DNA from: Rhodohalobacter sp. SW132
GTDB lineage: Bacteria > Bacteroidota > Rhodothermia > Balneolales > Balneolaceae
Direction of reading: 5' to 3'
DNA length: 64,000 nt
Assembly: GCF_003390325.1 (NCBI RefSeq)
Contig: NZ_QUOK01000001.1
Location: 248,001-312,000, forward strand
Under the pieces are notes generated by a model. The model saw only the letters and a list, made by a program, of their open reading frames with translations, ran no database searches and was not told the origin of the DNA. Of this stretch, positions 1-10,027 are shown piece after piece. Position 1 is the stretch's first letter. Each line of letters starts with the position of its first letter. Both the position numbers and the translations under genes were made by a program.

Positions 1-1
1 T

Positions 2-418
2 GTGGCAACTTTTGATGATCTGGTAATTACATCAGCTGGAAATCACAGACTGGTTTTCAGTGCAGACGGAATTTCGAGTGTCACTTCCGAACCATTTATT
101 GTGAATCCGGGTGTGGGAAATCCAAGTAATACTACAGCTGAGGTCAATGATGGAATAGTAAATACAGAAACTACGATAACCATAATGGTCAGAGATGATT
201 ATGGGAACCTGGTAGGCGGAGCGGCATCTGAATTATTTGTAGAAATAAGTATGAATAACTCATCAATAGCTGAAGTCATAGAAACCGATTCACTGGGCCA
301 GTATACAGCAAGATATTCTCCTGCCAATACAGGAGAGGATTCAATTGATATCACTCTGAATAATGAGCAAATTAACGGAAGCATCTTTTCAAGTCTGGTA
401 ACCACAAGCGAGGAATAA
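2..418 (+). CDS. C-terminal part of a bacterial Ig-like (invasin/Big_1-type) domain protein, 5' truncated
   Basis: The open frame runs in from the left edge, so this is only the last 138 or so codons of a larger protein. The first codon visible (GTG) is not taken as a start. The visible residues form about one and a half beta-sandwich repeats. The second, about residues 38-130, has the 'T..TITIMVRDDYGNLVGG' and 'G.Y.A.YSPANTGEDSIDITLN' pattern typical of invasin/intimin Big_1 domains ('v.v.v.D..GNpv.g', 'G.ytA.yt....G...v.a'). Such domains act as rods in secreted or surface proteins. No T9SS tail or membrane anchor follows; the protein simply ends at TAA. The upstream part, not seen here, would decide its function. 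Confidence 0.6.
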   Translation: MATFDDLVITSAGNHRLVFSADGISSVTSEPFIVNPGVGNPSNTTAEVNDGIVNTETTITIMVRDDYGNLVGGAASELFVEISMNNSSIAEVIETDSLGQYTARYSPANTGEDSIDITLNNEQINGSIFSSLVTTSEE

Positions 419-642
419 GTCGGAATATCTCAGTCATTTTTCAGTTAATGTTTTTACCTCAGATAAATGTGTATCTGATTTCTGATTAAAGTAGCAGCTC
501 TTCAAATCCTTTCTTTCAATTTCTCCACCATTTTATATGATTGATTCTTTAATAGGAGAATGTATATTAAAACCGGTTTTGCCAATTCTCAATGTAGAGT
601 AACACGCTTAACACTGACAATTTCAAATATATACCATTCAGC

Positions 643-3600
643 ATGTTGAATAATCTACGCTGCAACACACTTACAGTCTTTTTTATCCTTTTACTGATTC
701 CCCTAACTTCAATGGCTCAAACAAACGGGGATAATGAATCTTCCGGCGATAACGAAATAGAATCGAGTCACGAAGGACTGCCTCTTGAAGCTGATCGAAC
801 GGTTCATCTGCAGGCCGAAGAGGGAACCTGGCTCTCCGTTGATGTTCATCCTTCCGGGGAAAAACTGGTTTTTGAATTTATGGGGGATCTTTACGAACTC
901 CCGATTGATGGCGGAGATGCCGTACAGCTGACAAAAGGGATGGCGTTCGATCATCAACCACGATTTAATCCGGACGGTAATAAGATCGTGTTTATATCAG
1001 ATCGCAGCGGCGGTGATAATGTCTGGATTCTGGACCTCGAAACGATGGAGACCGAACAGCGGACTACCGGCAATAATCATCGCTGGCAATCTCCGATATT
1101 TACCCCGGATGGCGAATATATCATAGCGGCCCGGGCAAACCTCAGAGGCGGGGTGCATAAACTAAGAATGTATCATGTGGATGGCGGAAATGGCACCGAA
1201 TTTATTGATACGCCAAATAATCTGAAAACAATCGAACCGGCATTTGGCGGAGACGACAGATACATCTGGTTTTCACAGCGAACCGGTGACTGGAACTACA
1301 ATGCCATCTTTCCTCAATATCAGATTGCTAAATTTGACCGTGATACGGGCGAGCGACATACGCAAACTTCAAGGCTTGGGTCTGCATTTCGCCCCACGCT
1401 ATCGTCCGACGGGAATTGGCTGGTGTATGGAACACGGCATGATACGGAGACCGGACTTCGAATTCGGGATCTCGAAACGGGTGATGAACGCTGGCTTGCG
1501 TATCCCATTCAGCGAGATGATATGGAATCTCGCGGCACACGGGATGTTCTCCCAACGATGGTCTTTACACCGGATAACAGCGCCGTAATTACAACATGGA
1601 GCGGAAAAATCTGGAGATTACCCATCGAAGAGGGAGCCGAAGCCACTGAAATTCCGTTTCGGATAGACACGGAACTGGAACTGGGCCCGCGACTTGATTT
1701 CAAATATCCTATGTCGGACGATGAGCAGTTTGTTGCACGTCAGATTCGTGATGGCGTTCCATCTCCTGATGGCACTCGTCTTGCTTTTACCGTTTTGAAC
1801 GATCTCTATGTGATGGATCTCCCCAATGGCACACCGGAGAAGATCACAGATCTCGGTTTGTCGAAGGCGTTTCCTGTGTGGTCGCCCGATGGAGACTGGA
1901 TTGCGTTTGCGACCTGGGACCCTGAGGAAGGCGGACACATCTACAGAAAAAGAAGCAACGGACGCAGAAGTGCACAGCGGCTCACAGATCAGGCCGGGCT
2001 CTATCAGCAGCTGGCGTGGTCGAAAACAGAGGACCGGATTGTAGCCATTCGAGGGGATCGCCGCGTGTATTACGAATCTCCGGGCCCTGGTGTGCCTCTG
2101 GGTGCCGCCGATTTGGTTTGGCTGCCATCGGACGGCGGTGAGGTCGAGTTTATCACCAGTACAGATGGGCGCCGCACCCCTCACTTTGTAAAAAATGATG
2201 ACCGTATTTATCTGAATCATACTCAGCGGGGATTGATCTCTGTTCGCTATGATGGTACAGATGAACGCCAGCACCTGACCGTAACCGGTTCAACTATTCC
2301 CGGCTCTACTTCTCCGCAGAGTGCGTCTACGATTTTGAAAGCTCCGGAGGGGGACCAGGCGCTGGCACAAGTGGGTAGCGACATCTACACGGTTACCATT
2401 CCCCGTGCAGGGGAAGCACAAAATATCAGCGTTGCCAATCCGGACGGTGCATCTTTTCCGGCAGCAAAACTGACCGATATCGGCGGGCAATTTCCTGCCT
2501 GGGGATGGGATGGCCGCACCGTTCACTGGTCTCTTGGAAACGCGTTTCTGACCTATAATATCGATGATGCCCGTGAGCGGGAACGAGAACAGGAGCGATA
2601 CGATCGCGAAAAAGCGGAACGTGATGAGGATGAGGAAGAAGAGGACAACAATGGAAATGAAGATGCTGAAGAGGATGATGAAAATGGAGAAGAAAACGGC
2701 GATGATCCGGATCGGCCGGAAGATTACCGTCCTGACGAACAGCGTATTGAGGTAGAAATCAACCGGGATATTCCGGATGGTGCGCTGGTTCTGCGGGGCG
2801 GAACTGCAATCACCATGAATGGCTATGAGATTATCGAAAATGCCGATATCGTCATCCGCAACAATCGTATCGAAGCGATCGGCGAGCGGGGTTCGGTCGC
2901 ACTGCCTGAAAATGCAGAAGAGAGAGATGTGAGCGGGCGAACAATCGTACCCGGCTTTGTGGACACACATGCACATGTGCGACCGTTTCGTAATCTCCAT
3001 CAGCCGCAGATCTGGTCATTTATGGCAAATCTCGCGTATGGAGTGACCACACTTCGCGATCCGCAGACCGGTACAACGGATCTGCTGACGTATGCAGACC
3101 AGGTGGAAGCCGGCAATATGATCGGCCCAAGAATCTATCAAACCGGGCCGGGGGTATTCTGGTCTGAACAGCTTCGCGACCTCGATCACACGCGAGATGT
3201 GATGAAGCGATACAGCGACTACTTCGACACCAAAACGATTAAAATGTATGTAGCCGGAAACCGTGAACAGCGTCAGTGGATTTTGCAGGCTTCCAAAGAG
3301 CAGGAGCTGATGCCAACTACGGAGGGCTCCCTCGATATGAAGCTCAACATGACGATGCTGATTGATGGATATCCCGGACAGGAACACAACTACCCGATCT
3401 CGCCGATTTATTCTGATGTAATCCGGACCACCGCTGAATCTCAGATGGCATATACGCCAACTCTGCTGGTGACCTATGGCGGGCCGTGGGCTGAAAACTA
3501 TTTTTTCATGACAGAAAACGCGGCCAACGATCCGAAGCTGCGATACTTCACCCCGCGTGAGGATCTTGATAGAAAAACACGCCGGCGCGGTTCCGGCTGG

Positions 3601-4032
3601 TTTCATGAAGAAGAATATGTAATGGATCGTCAATCACGCATTGTACAGCAGATCTACGATGATGGCGGAATCCTCGGAGTGGGCAGCCACGGTCAGCTAC
3701 AGGGATTGGGTTTTCACTGGGAATTGTGGGCGATGGCATGGGATGATATGGACCCGCACAAGGCACTTCGCACAGCTACCATTCACGGCGCCAAAGCACT
3801 TGGACTGGATGGTGATATCGGTACACTTGAAGAAGGAAAAATGGCGGACCTGTTGATTCTGTCAGGTAATCCGCTTGAAAACCTGCGCAATACAAACACG
3901 ATAGAGCATGTAATGAAGAACGGTCGCCTCTACGATGGTGAAACCCTTCACGAAGAGTGGCCGCGCGTTCAGCCAACCGGAACACTATGGTTCCAACAAA
4001 CCGAGCCTGTCGGCTTACCCGGTGTTGAATAA
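643..4032 (+). CDS. Secreted amidohydrolase with N-terminal TolB/PD40 beta-propeller
   Basis: Predicted periplasmic metal-dependent hydrolase of 1129 residues. A signal peptide covers about residues 1-25 (ending SMAQ). Residues about 60-640 carry repeated PD40/TolB propeller signatures such as 'HQPRFNPDGNKIVFISDRSG' and 'FPVWSPDGDWIAFATWD'. A very acidic, low-complexity linker spans about 643-690. An amidohydrolase domain follows: 'VPGFVDTHAHV' near residue 770 is the metal-binding HxH start, and the end has the usual 'GTLEEGKMADLLIL' strand. This propeller plus amidohydrolase fusion is a known family in Bacteroidota and relatives; its substrate is not established (peptide-like or cyclic amides are the usual guess). 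Start: the ATG directly precedes the signal peptide. It is transcribed convergently with the esterase homologue downstream. Confidence 0.88.
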   Translation: MLNNLRCNTLTVFFILLLIPLTSMAQTNGDNESSGDNEIESSHEGLPLEADRTVHLQAEEGTWLSVDVHPSGEKLVFEFMGDLYELPIDGGDAVQLTKGMAFDHQPRFNPDGNKIVFISDRSGGDNVWILDLETMETEQRTTGNNHRWQSPIFTPDGEYIIAARANLRGGVHKLRMYHVDGGNGTEFIDTPNNLKTIEPAFGGDDRYIWFSQRTGDWNYNAIFPQYQIAKFDRDTGERHTQTSRLGSAFRPTLSSDGNWLVYGTRHDTETGLRIRDLETGDERWLAYPIQRDDMESRGTRDVLPTMVFTPDNSAVITTWSGKIWRLPIEEGAEATEIPFRIDTELELGPRLDFKYPMSDDEQFVARQIRDGVPSPDGTRLAFTVLNDLYVMDLPNGTPEKITDLGLSKAFPVWSPDGDWIAFATWDPEEGGHIYRKRSNGRRSAQRLTDQAGLYQQLAWSKTEDRIVAIRGDRRVYYESPGPGVPLGAADLVWLPSDGGEVEFITSTDGRRTPHFVKNDDRIYLNHTQRGLISVRYDGTDERQHLTVTGSTIPGSTSPQSASTILKAPEGDQALAQVGSDIYTVTIPRAGEAQNISVANPDGASFPAAKLTDIGGQFPAWGWDGRTVHWSLGNAFLTYNIDDAREREREQERYDREKAERDEDEEEEDNNGNEDAEEDDENGEENGDDPDRPEDYRPDEQRIEVEINRDIPDGALVLRGGTAITMNGYEIIENADIVIRNNRIEAIGERGSVALPENAEERDVSGRTIVPGFVDTHAHVRPFRNLHQPQIWSFMANLAYGVTTLRDPQTGTTDLLTYADQVEAGNMIGPRIYQTGPGVFWSEQLRDLDHTRDVMKRYSDYFDTKTIKMYVAGNREQRQWILQASKEQELMPTTEGSLDMKLNMTMLIDGYPGQEHNYPISPIYSDVIRTTAESQMAYTPTLLVTYGGPWAENYFFMTENAANDPKLRYFTPREDLDRKTRRRGSGWFHEEEYVMDRQSRIVQQIYDDGGILGVGSHGQLQGLGFHWELWAMAWDDMDPHKALRTATIHGAKALGLDGDIGTLEEGKMADLLILSGNPLENLRNTNTIEHVMKNGRLYDGETLHEEWPRVQPTGTLWFQQTEPVGLPGVE

Positions 4033-4082
4033 ACGTACCGCGGATCGCTGATCCGCACCTCTACAAAGTAATAAATAAAACC

Positions 4083-4113
4083 AGAGGGGGGGTAGGAAAG
4101 ATTATCCCCCTCT
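4083..4113 (+). terminator. G-run/C-run hairpin after the amidohydrolase gene
   Basis: AGAGGGGG (4083-4090) can pair with CCCCCTCT (4106-4113) about 50 bases past the stop codon. There is no strong T-tract on the + strand, so it is a terminator or RNA-end hairpin only by position. Confidence 0.35.
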
Positions 4114-4179
4114 CTCTCTCATTTCTAATTTTCCTTTAAAAATGAGCTTTTATCCTCCAGAACTGCGATATTTTTCCTG

Positions 4180-4256
4180 CACCCTGCACCCTGCACCCTG
4201 CACCCTGCACCCTGCACCCTGCACCCTGCACCCTGCACCCTGCACCCTACACCCTG
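4180..4256. repeat. Tandem heptanucleotide repeat, 11 copies of CACCCTG
   Basis: Seventy-seven bases made of eleven consecutive 7-bp units; ten are perfect CACCCTG and one (4243-4249) reads CACCCTA. It lies in the convergent intergenic gap between two genes, so it changes no reading frame I consider real. Such arrays usually vary in copy number by slippage. Confidence 0.95.
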
Positions 4257-4272
4257 CCGGTGCTTTTCCGGT

Positions 4273-4288
4273 CCCGGCGAATGCCGGG
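4273..4288. repeat. Small REP-like palindrome CCCGGC-GAAT-GCCGGG
   Basis: A perfect 6-bp stem with a GAAT loop immediately after the heptamer array and before the 3' end of the minus-strand esterase gene. It could act as a 3' transcript hairpin for that gene. Confidence 0.5.
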
Positions 4289-4297
4289 GCACCCTGC

Positions 4298-5623
4298 CTA
4301 ATCCAATACCTCAAGAATATCGGTCTCACGGGTGAATACAAATGCGTTATACCGATCCGGTAAAATGGTGTTCACATAATTTCCCTGGCTTTCATTCGCC
4401 GGATTATAGGTTACGCCGATTGCGCGGTGTGGTATGGAGGATTGCAATGCGGAATTGAGTTCTTCATTATCAAAAATTAGATAAAACCGTGGAAGTCCGG
4501 TGGCCTCCAGCATCTCCTCCCAGCTGCCGGAGCGTGCCTGTGGTGTGCGCATAACTTCCATCTCTGCTTCCCACTCACGTCCTGCGAGAACGTGCCCTTC
4601 ATATGTTCCGAAACCGATTGCAAAAACGTTCTCTTCACCGAGATCTTCCCGCGCAAGCTGGCCGATGTTGTGTGCGCCCTGCCTCGCCATATCCGTTGCC
4701 CGTGCATCTCCAATATGGGTATTGTGCGCCCAGACGATCCCCCGGCTGCCTTCCCCGTAAAATGAAAGTAGCCGCTCTGCCGTGAGATAGAAATGAGACG
4801 CCCGTGCATTCCAGGATTGTGCACCCCGCATCAGGTTGCCCCGATAATGTTCTTCAGCGTTCATTGCTACCTTTGTGTTTTGTTCAGCGTTGAAAAAATG
4901 CCATCCTTTTTCAGTATTTTCACGTACCAGTTGCAGGACATCTGCAAAATCCTCGCTGCAATCTTCACCTGATTGAGATACCATCTGCAAATATTGCTGG
5001 ATGGATCCATGCCGGGTCATGCAAGCAAAATTTCGATCCGCACGTGAGGCTAAATCCGGATCAATCTCTTCAAGATAGCTGATCACCTGCCCCATTGCGT
5101 CCTGTTTGGCGTACAGATCGACCCCGTAGAATCCTACACGTTCATCCGGATTGAGATCACGATTGTACTCGTGCAGCCAGCTGAGTAAATCTTTTACCTC
5201 ATGATTTCGCCACATCCAGAGCGGCCACCGGTTGATGTAATTCATCGCTTCTTCAAGTGTACCCGGACCAGTCTCTATATGCTTCACATACTCATTGATC
5301 CTCGACATCGCCGGCCAGTCACCTTCTACCGCGATAAAATTAAACCCCTTTTCTTCAATCAGGCGTTTACTGAGCTCTGCCCGCTGGGTATAAAATTCGG
5401 ATGTACCGTGAGATGCTTCACCCATCAAAACAAGCGTTCGTTCACCCGCCTGGTTGATGAGTTCATCAAAATCATCGGCCGTTTCAAACGGTATAGCGTT
5501 TTGTGATATAAGGTCACCTGCCTGCTGAGCATCCGCCGGCAATGCCATAAATATACAACCAGAGAAAAGGAGGAGGAGTGACAGTGCTCTCAGCAGATAT
5601 CGTAGAAATGTTAACTTTTGCAT
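4298..5623 (-). CDS. Erythromycin esterase (EreA/succinoglycan-type) family protein
   Basis: A 441-residue secreted or lipid-anchored hydrolase-fold protein. The hydrophobic start ends in 'LLFSGC' (possible lipobox, Cys22) and is followed by 'ADAQQ', which would also suit signal peptidase I. The mature domain has the family signatures 'LVLMGEASHGTSEFYTQR' (Glu and His of the catalytic site), 'FIAVEGDWP', 'GFYGVDLY' and 'WAHNTHIGDA'. Members hydrolyse macrolide lactones in resistance plasmids, but chromosomal homologues of this length usually have unknown substrates, so resistance should not be assumed. It is convergent with the amidohydrolase gene and has no operon partner. Confidence 0.85.
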   Translation of the reverse strand: MQKLTFLRYLLRALSLLLLFSGCIFMALPADAQQAGDLISQNAIPFETADDFDELINQAGERTLVLMGEASHGTSEFYTQRAELSKRLIEEKGFNFIAVEGDWPAMSRINEYVKHIETGPGTLEEAMNYINRWPLWMWRNHEVKDLLSWLHEYNRDLNPDERVGFYGVDLYAKQDAMGQVISYLEEIDPDLASRADRNFACMTRHGSIQQYLQMVSQSGEDCSEDFADVLQLVRENTEKGWHFFNAEQNTKVAMNAEEHYRGNLMRGAQSWNARASHFYLTAERLLSFYGEGSRGIVWAHNTHIGDARATDMARQGAHNIGQLAREDLGEENVFAIGFGTYEGHVLAGREWEAEMEVMRTPQARSGSWEEMLEATGLPRFYLIFDNEELNSALQSSIPHRAIGVTYNPANESQGNYVNTILPDRYNAFVFTRETDILEVLD

Positions 5624-5912
5624 GGATAAATCTTGTTTTTAGATGAATCTTCATTCGAAAATAAGCGGAACGGTTGATGTTTTCATACCCAGGGTTGAGC
5701 AGATAACTGAAGCTTTAAAAGCAATAATATCAATATAGAATGGATAAAAAGGATTTCTAAATTAAATACAACGCGTTCAGTGGTTGAACGAACCGGGCAG
5801 TATTTTCATGTTTTATCAAGTCACTTTAAAAAGAATTCCGTTTCTTTAGTTGCATAATTTATGACAGGTTTGCAAATCGCTGTTCCAGATATAATTCAAC
5901 AAATTTAGATTG

Positions 5913-8324
5913 ATGAAACGACTGATACTTCTACTGATCTTCCCTCTGCTATTTTTAACCTCCTGTAATCTTTTTCGTTCGGCATCGGCTGATCAGCCTG
6001 CCCAGCCCCGCTCGGCACCCGATGGCTACAGCAGTGTAATCACCGGAGATGCAGTAACCAGTCACGGTGTTTTGGATGTCCATTATGTGGATGATAAAAT
6101 TTACTACGAAATTCCCGACTCCCTTCTCGGCAGGGATTTCCTGATGGTGAGTCGCGTGGCAAAAGTGCCTACGAACTTTTTTGGGTTCAGAAGCAGTGGT
6201 TCAAAAACAGCCGAACAGGTTTTTGCATTTGAACGGGTGAGAGATAAAATTAATATCCGAGAGCGTTCCTACAACAGTGTGGCTGCCGATACTCTTCCAA
6301 TCTATCGCTCCGTACAGGCCAATAACTATGAGCCTGTTATTGCAACATTTGATATTGCAGCAACTAACCCGGAGAACGGATCTATCGTCATCCAGATAAA
6401 TGACTTTTTTGAAAATGATGTCCCGGCAATCACAGGGCTTGCGGGATTTTTGCGAAACATGTACCAGGTCCGGCGGCTGGATGCATCCCGCAGTTACATT
6501 GATACCGTGCGGACATTTCCGCAAAATGTAGAAGCGCGCCACGTAATGACGTACGAGGCGATGAGCGCGCCTTCATCAGCCGGAACAAACACCCTCTCTG
6601 TGCTGATGAATCAAAGTATGATTCTGCTTCCCAGAGAACCGATGCGTCCGAGACACCATGACTATCGTGTGGGTTGGTTTACAGTTACACAACTCGATTT
6701 TGGTGCTGATGAACAGAAAGCAGCTACCAGGACACTTATTCGACGCTGGAGACTCGAACCATCAGATCCGGATGCATACGCCCGCGGGGAGCTGGTTGAG
6801 CCAGTAAAACCAATTGTCTACTACGTGGATCCCGGAACGCCGGATGAATATCGCCAGGCGGTGATCGACGGTGTGGAAGACTGGAATGAAGCGTTTGAAG
6901 CTGCCGGGTTTAAAAACGCCATCAGGGCCAAGCTTCCACCAACCGAGGAGGAAGACCCCAATTTTGAGCCGGAAGATATCCGCTATAATATGGTACGCTG
7001 GATCGCGAATACAACGCGGAACGCCACCGGACCGAGTACGTCCGATCCGCGGACCGGAGAGATCATTGCCAGCGATATTTTCTGGTATCACAACCACATC
7101 CGCTCCTACCGAAACCGGCTGCTGCTCGAAACCGGTGCGGCCAACCCCAAGGCACAAAATCTGCGTGTGGATGATGAATATCTGACTGAGGCGATCCGGC
7201 AGGTGATTGCCCACGAAATTGGTCACGCCCTTGGCCTGCCGCACAATATGGCCGCAAATTATGCATACCCGGTAGATTCACTTCGGTCACCAACATTTAC
7301 TGCTGAGTATGGGGTATCGGCATCTGTGATGGATTATGCCCGCCAGAACTACATTGCCCAGCCGGGTGACGGTGTGGAGCGCTTTATCCGAAAAATCGGC
7401 CCGTACGATCGCTATTCGATCAACTGGGGGTACCGCGTGATTCCTGATGCGGAATCAGCCGAAGATGAAATACCTGTGCTGAATGAATGGATTCTGGAAA
7501 AAGCGGGCGACCCGATGTACCGTTTCGGGCAATCCACCGGTTACGATCCGTCGGCTCAAACAGAAACACTATCGAATGATCCGGTCCGGGCTTCAGGTTA
7601 CGGGATGCAAAACCTTCAGCGTGTGGTTCCGAACCTGGTCGAGTGGACATCTACACCCGGACGCGGTTACGATGACCTCCAGGAAATTTACGGTGAGCTG
7701 ATTGGCATGTGGAATCGCTATATCGGTCATGTGGTGACTAACATCGGCGGAGTGTACTACCACCGTCTTGCGAGTGATCAGGAGGGGCAGATTTATACAC
7801 CGGTCGACAAAGAGTATCAGCAGCAGGCGATGGAGTTTTTGAACGAGCATGTTTTCTCCACCCCGGATTGGCTACTCGATAGTGACATCCTGCGTAACAT
7901 TGAACACGCCGGCGCAATAGAGCGGATTCAGAATTTACAGGGGCGGCATCTGAGCAGTGTAATGAGCTCTTCAAGGATGATTCGCCTCATTGAAGACGAA
8001 GCATTCCGTGGTGATGAAGCGTATACACTTGCTGGAATGATCGAAGATCTTCGGAACGGCATTTGGAGCGAACTCGATTCAGGTGAAACGATCGATACCT
8101 ATCGCCGAAATCTGCAGCGAACCTATATCCATCAAATCGGGACAACCATGGAGAGCAGCGATTCTCATGTTGAGCTGAGCGACATCAAACCGATGCTACG
8201 CGATGAATTGCACAGACTGGCTGAGAGAGTTGACTCGACTGTTGAAAACGCTCCCGATCGGATTACACAAGTTCATCTGAGAGATGTTCAACATCGAATT
8301 GATCAGATTCTGAACCCATCTTGA
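5913..8324 (+). CDS. Zinc-dependent metalloprotease lipoprotein (DUF5117/DUF5118/DUF4953 type)
   Basis: About 803 residues. I start at ATG 5913 rather than the TTG one codon earlier. The signal sequence ends 'LLFLTSC', a convincing lipobox, so the protein is probably anchored in a membrane facing the periplasm or outside. The centre holds 'VIAHEIGHALGLPHN' at about residue 430, the HExxHxxGxxH zinc motif of metzincins, followed by a Met-turn-like 'ASVMDYAR'. The flanking N-terminal beta-rich region and the helical C-terminus match the DUF5117-DUF4953-DUF5118 arrangement seen in large Bacteroidota proteases. The natural substrate is unknown. It is divergent from the esterase homologue across 289 bases in which I see nothing distinct. 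Confidence 0.85.
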   Translation: MKRLILLLIFPLLFLTSCNLFRSASADQPAQPRSAPDGYSSVITGDAVTSHGVLDVHYVDDKIYYEIPDSLLGRDFLMVSRVAKVPTNFFGFRSSGSKTAEQVFAFERVRDKINIRERSYNSVAADTLPIYRSVQANNYEPVIATFDIAATNPENGSIVIQINDFFENDVPAITGLAGFLRNMYQVRRLDASRSYIDTVRTFPQNVEARHVMTYEAMSAPSSAGTNTLSVLMNQSMILLPREPMRPRHHDYRVGWFTVTQLDFGADEQKAATRTLIRRWRLEPSDPDAYARGELVEPVKPIVYYVDPGTPDEYRQAVIDGVEDWNEAFEAAGFKNAIRAKLPPTEEEDPNFEPEDIRYNMVRWIANTTRNATGPSTSDPRTGEIIASDIFWYHNHIRSYRNRLLLETGAANPKAQNLRVDDEYLTEAIRQVIAHEIGHALGLPHNMAANYAYPVDSLRSPTFTAEYGVSASVMDYARQNYIAQPGDGVERFIRKIGPYDRYSINWGYRVIPDAESAEDEIPVLNEWILEKAGDPMYRFGQSTGYDPSAQTETLSNDPVRASGYGMQNLQRVVPNLVEWTSTPGRGYDDLQEIYGELIGMWNRYIGHVVTNIGGVYYHRLASDQEGQIYTPVDKEYQQQAMEFLNEHVFSTPDWLLDSDILRNIEHAGAIERIQNLQGRHLSSVMSSSRMIRLIEDEAFRGDEAYTLAGMIEDLRNGIWSELDSGETIDTYRRNLQRTYIHQIGTTMESSDSHVELSDIKPMLRDELHRLAERVDSTVENAPDRITQVHLRDVQHRIDQILNPS

Positions 8325-8336
8325 TTAATGATTATG

Positions 8337-8456
8337 AGGGGGGGGGTATTGACTGATATTTTTTATTTTTAGTCAAATTGCTGTCGCTTTTTTAAGGTAA
8401 ATTTACTTATAATTGCATTTAAGGGGGAGGGTTCTCATCTAATACCCCCCCCCCCT
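8337..8456. repeat. Long inverted repeat made of a G9 tract and a C11 tract
   Basis: A-G9-TATT at 8337-8350 is complementary to AATA-C11-T at 8441-8456, with a loop of about 90 bases. It lies wholly between the metalloprotease and the T9SS gene. Homopolymer tracts of this length are prone to slippage; the hairpin may end the upstream transcript. Confidence 0.7.
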
Positions 8457-8548
8457 GTAATTTATTATTTCCGCAGCGTTGAAATTGGTGTATGAAAATC
8501 AAGGAGTAACTCAACGCTGAGTACTTATCACAATAAAAGGAGATGAAA

Positions 8549-10027
8549 ATGAATAGAGAACTTATACTTACCATACTATTTAGTTTTACTCTGGTATGTA
8601 CGCTGCCTGCACAGGAGAGAACCCTGCAGGAAAAAGAGAATGAAAGAAATCACAGGACAGTTGAACTTCTGAAAAAGCTGCATCCAATTTATACTGCTCA
8701 AAGTCAGCCGGGAAAGTTAGCTGTTTTTCCCAGGCCGGACAGAGCGGAATATCAGCAATGGTTGGATGAGGAATTTGTCCCGCTGAGAAGATATGACCAT
8801 AACTATCAAAATGGGGAAAGAGTGGAGACGGAAATTCTGAACTTCAACAGTCAGAATGAAAGCTGGCAGCCGTATGAGAAATCTATCTATCAGTACAGTT
8901 CGGACGGTCTTGAGTCAATTGTAGATCAGGTTTATGCCGGTGGAAATTATTACAATAGCAGCAGAATCCTTTTCACATATCAGCAAGTGAATGGTATAAC
9001 AACAATCTTTACGGAAACTGAACAGTTTTGGGATTCATCCAATGAAGTTTGGGTAAATGAAGGGCAGATACGCTTCACTGCAGAAGGTGGTCAAATTAGC
9101 ATGTTTGAAGATGGGTTTTGGAATGGGGATCATTGGGTTTATGTGGATCGGACCCTAATATCAGAAGAGAACGGCGATCTGATATTTGTCTATCAAGAAT
9201 TATTTGATGATGAATGGGAAGATCTATACAGGGATACTTATCCTTCCATAACATTCCCGGATCTAATTGACCAGTTTTATGAGTTTTTTATTGATACCAT
9301 TGAATTTGGCTCGGAGATGGCTTATTTCGGGTATCTGCCGGATGTTACGGAGCAAAATTGGACCGGATTCAATTGGGTAGACGATTACAGAAGAGTTACT
9401 GCAGTTACTACAGACCCCAGTACCGGGGAAGTCGAACTGCGATCGGTTATCGAACAGGATAGCGACGGTTCAGAGTGGATAACATTCAGTGAGATTCAGA
9501 TTGAGTATGAAAATGAAAAACCGGTGCTTTTTACCTTATATGAACCAAATTATTACAGTGATGAAGACGAACTGATCAAATTTAGCCAGGAAGTATTTCA
9601 ATACGACCAGAATGATCGGATGACGGAAATAACCCGGACGGAATATATCTACGCATTTGATGGAGACGGGAGTTTACTGGAGGAGGAGATTTTGGATGGA
9701 CGAGTTTTGTTGACTTACGGAGACACATCAACATCTGCTGAACGATTAGACGATACACGTCCGAATACGTATCGTCTGGGGAATGCATACCCCAATCCGT
9801 TCAACCCGCAAACAACCGTTCCTTTTCAGGCCGGTCAAAATGGATTTATCACAATCAAAGTGTACGACCTTTTAGGGCGTTATGTGATGACTCTGGCTCA
9901 AGGAATCTATCCACAGGGTAACCATACCGTAAGGTTTGACGCCTCGGCATTAACGAGTGGAGTTTATATGATCCGAATGGAGGCGCCGGACATGCAACAA
10001 GTAAGACGAGTAACACTATTGAAATAA
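8549..10027 (+). CDS. Secreted protein with T9SS type A C-terminal sorting domain
   Basis: Predicted extracellular protein of about 492 residues with a signal peptide (ending 'LPAQ'). The last 80 or so residues are a textbook Por_Secre_tail: 'NAYPNPFNPQTTVPF', 'ITIKVYDLLGRYVMTL' and 'LTSGVYMIRME'. This domain directs export through the type IX secretion system and is then cleaved. The middle consists of divergent beta-rich repeats with recurring Trp/Asn motifs that I do not recognise. Start: the ATG at 8543 abuts the ribosome binding site AAAAGGAG (8535-8542), leaving no spacing, so ATG 8549 with a 6-base gap is the better start. An A+T-rich leader of about 90 bases follows the C-tract upstream. 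Confidence 0.85.
   Translation: MNRELILTILFSFTLVCTLPAQERTLQEKENERNHRTVELLKKLHPIYTAQSQPGKLAVFPRPDRAEYQQWLDEEFVPLRRYDHNYQNGERVETEILNFNSQNESWQPYEKSIYQYSSDGLESIVDQVYAGGNYYNSSRILFTYQQVNGITTIFTETEQFWDSSNEVWVNEGQIRFTAEGGQISMFEDGFWNGDHWVYVDRTLISEENGDLIFVYQELFDDEWEDLYRDTYPSITFPDLIDQFYEFFIDTIEFGSEMAYFGYLPDVTEQNWTGFNWVDDYRRVTAVTTDPSTGEVELRSVIEQDSDGSEWITFSEIQIEYENEKPVLFTLYEPNYYSDEDELIKFSQEVFQYDQNDRMTEITRTEYIYAFDGDGSLLEEEILDGRVLLTYGDTSTSAERLDDTRPNTYRLGNAYPNPFNPQTTVPFQAGQNGFITIKVYDLLGRYVMTLAQGIYPQGNHTVRFDASALTSGVYMIRMEAPDMQQVRRVTLLK

Noticed and set aside
2290-3000. 236-codon minus-strand frame opposite the amidohydrolase gene
   Set aside because: It runs antisense to the acidic linker, whose biased codons remove stops on the other strand. 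The product has no recognisable fold.
4180-4256. CRISPR-like array
   Set aside because: The repeats are directly tandem 7-mers with no spacers and there are no cas genes in the window.
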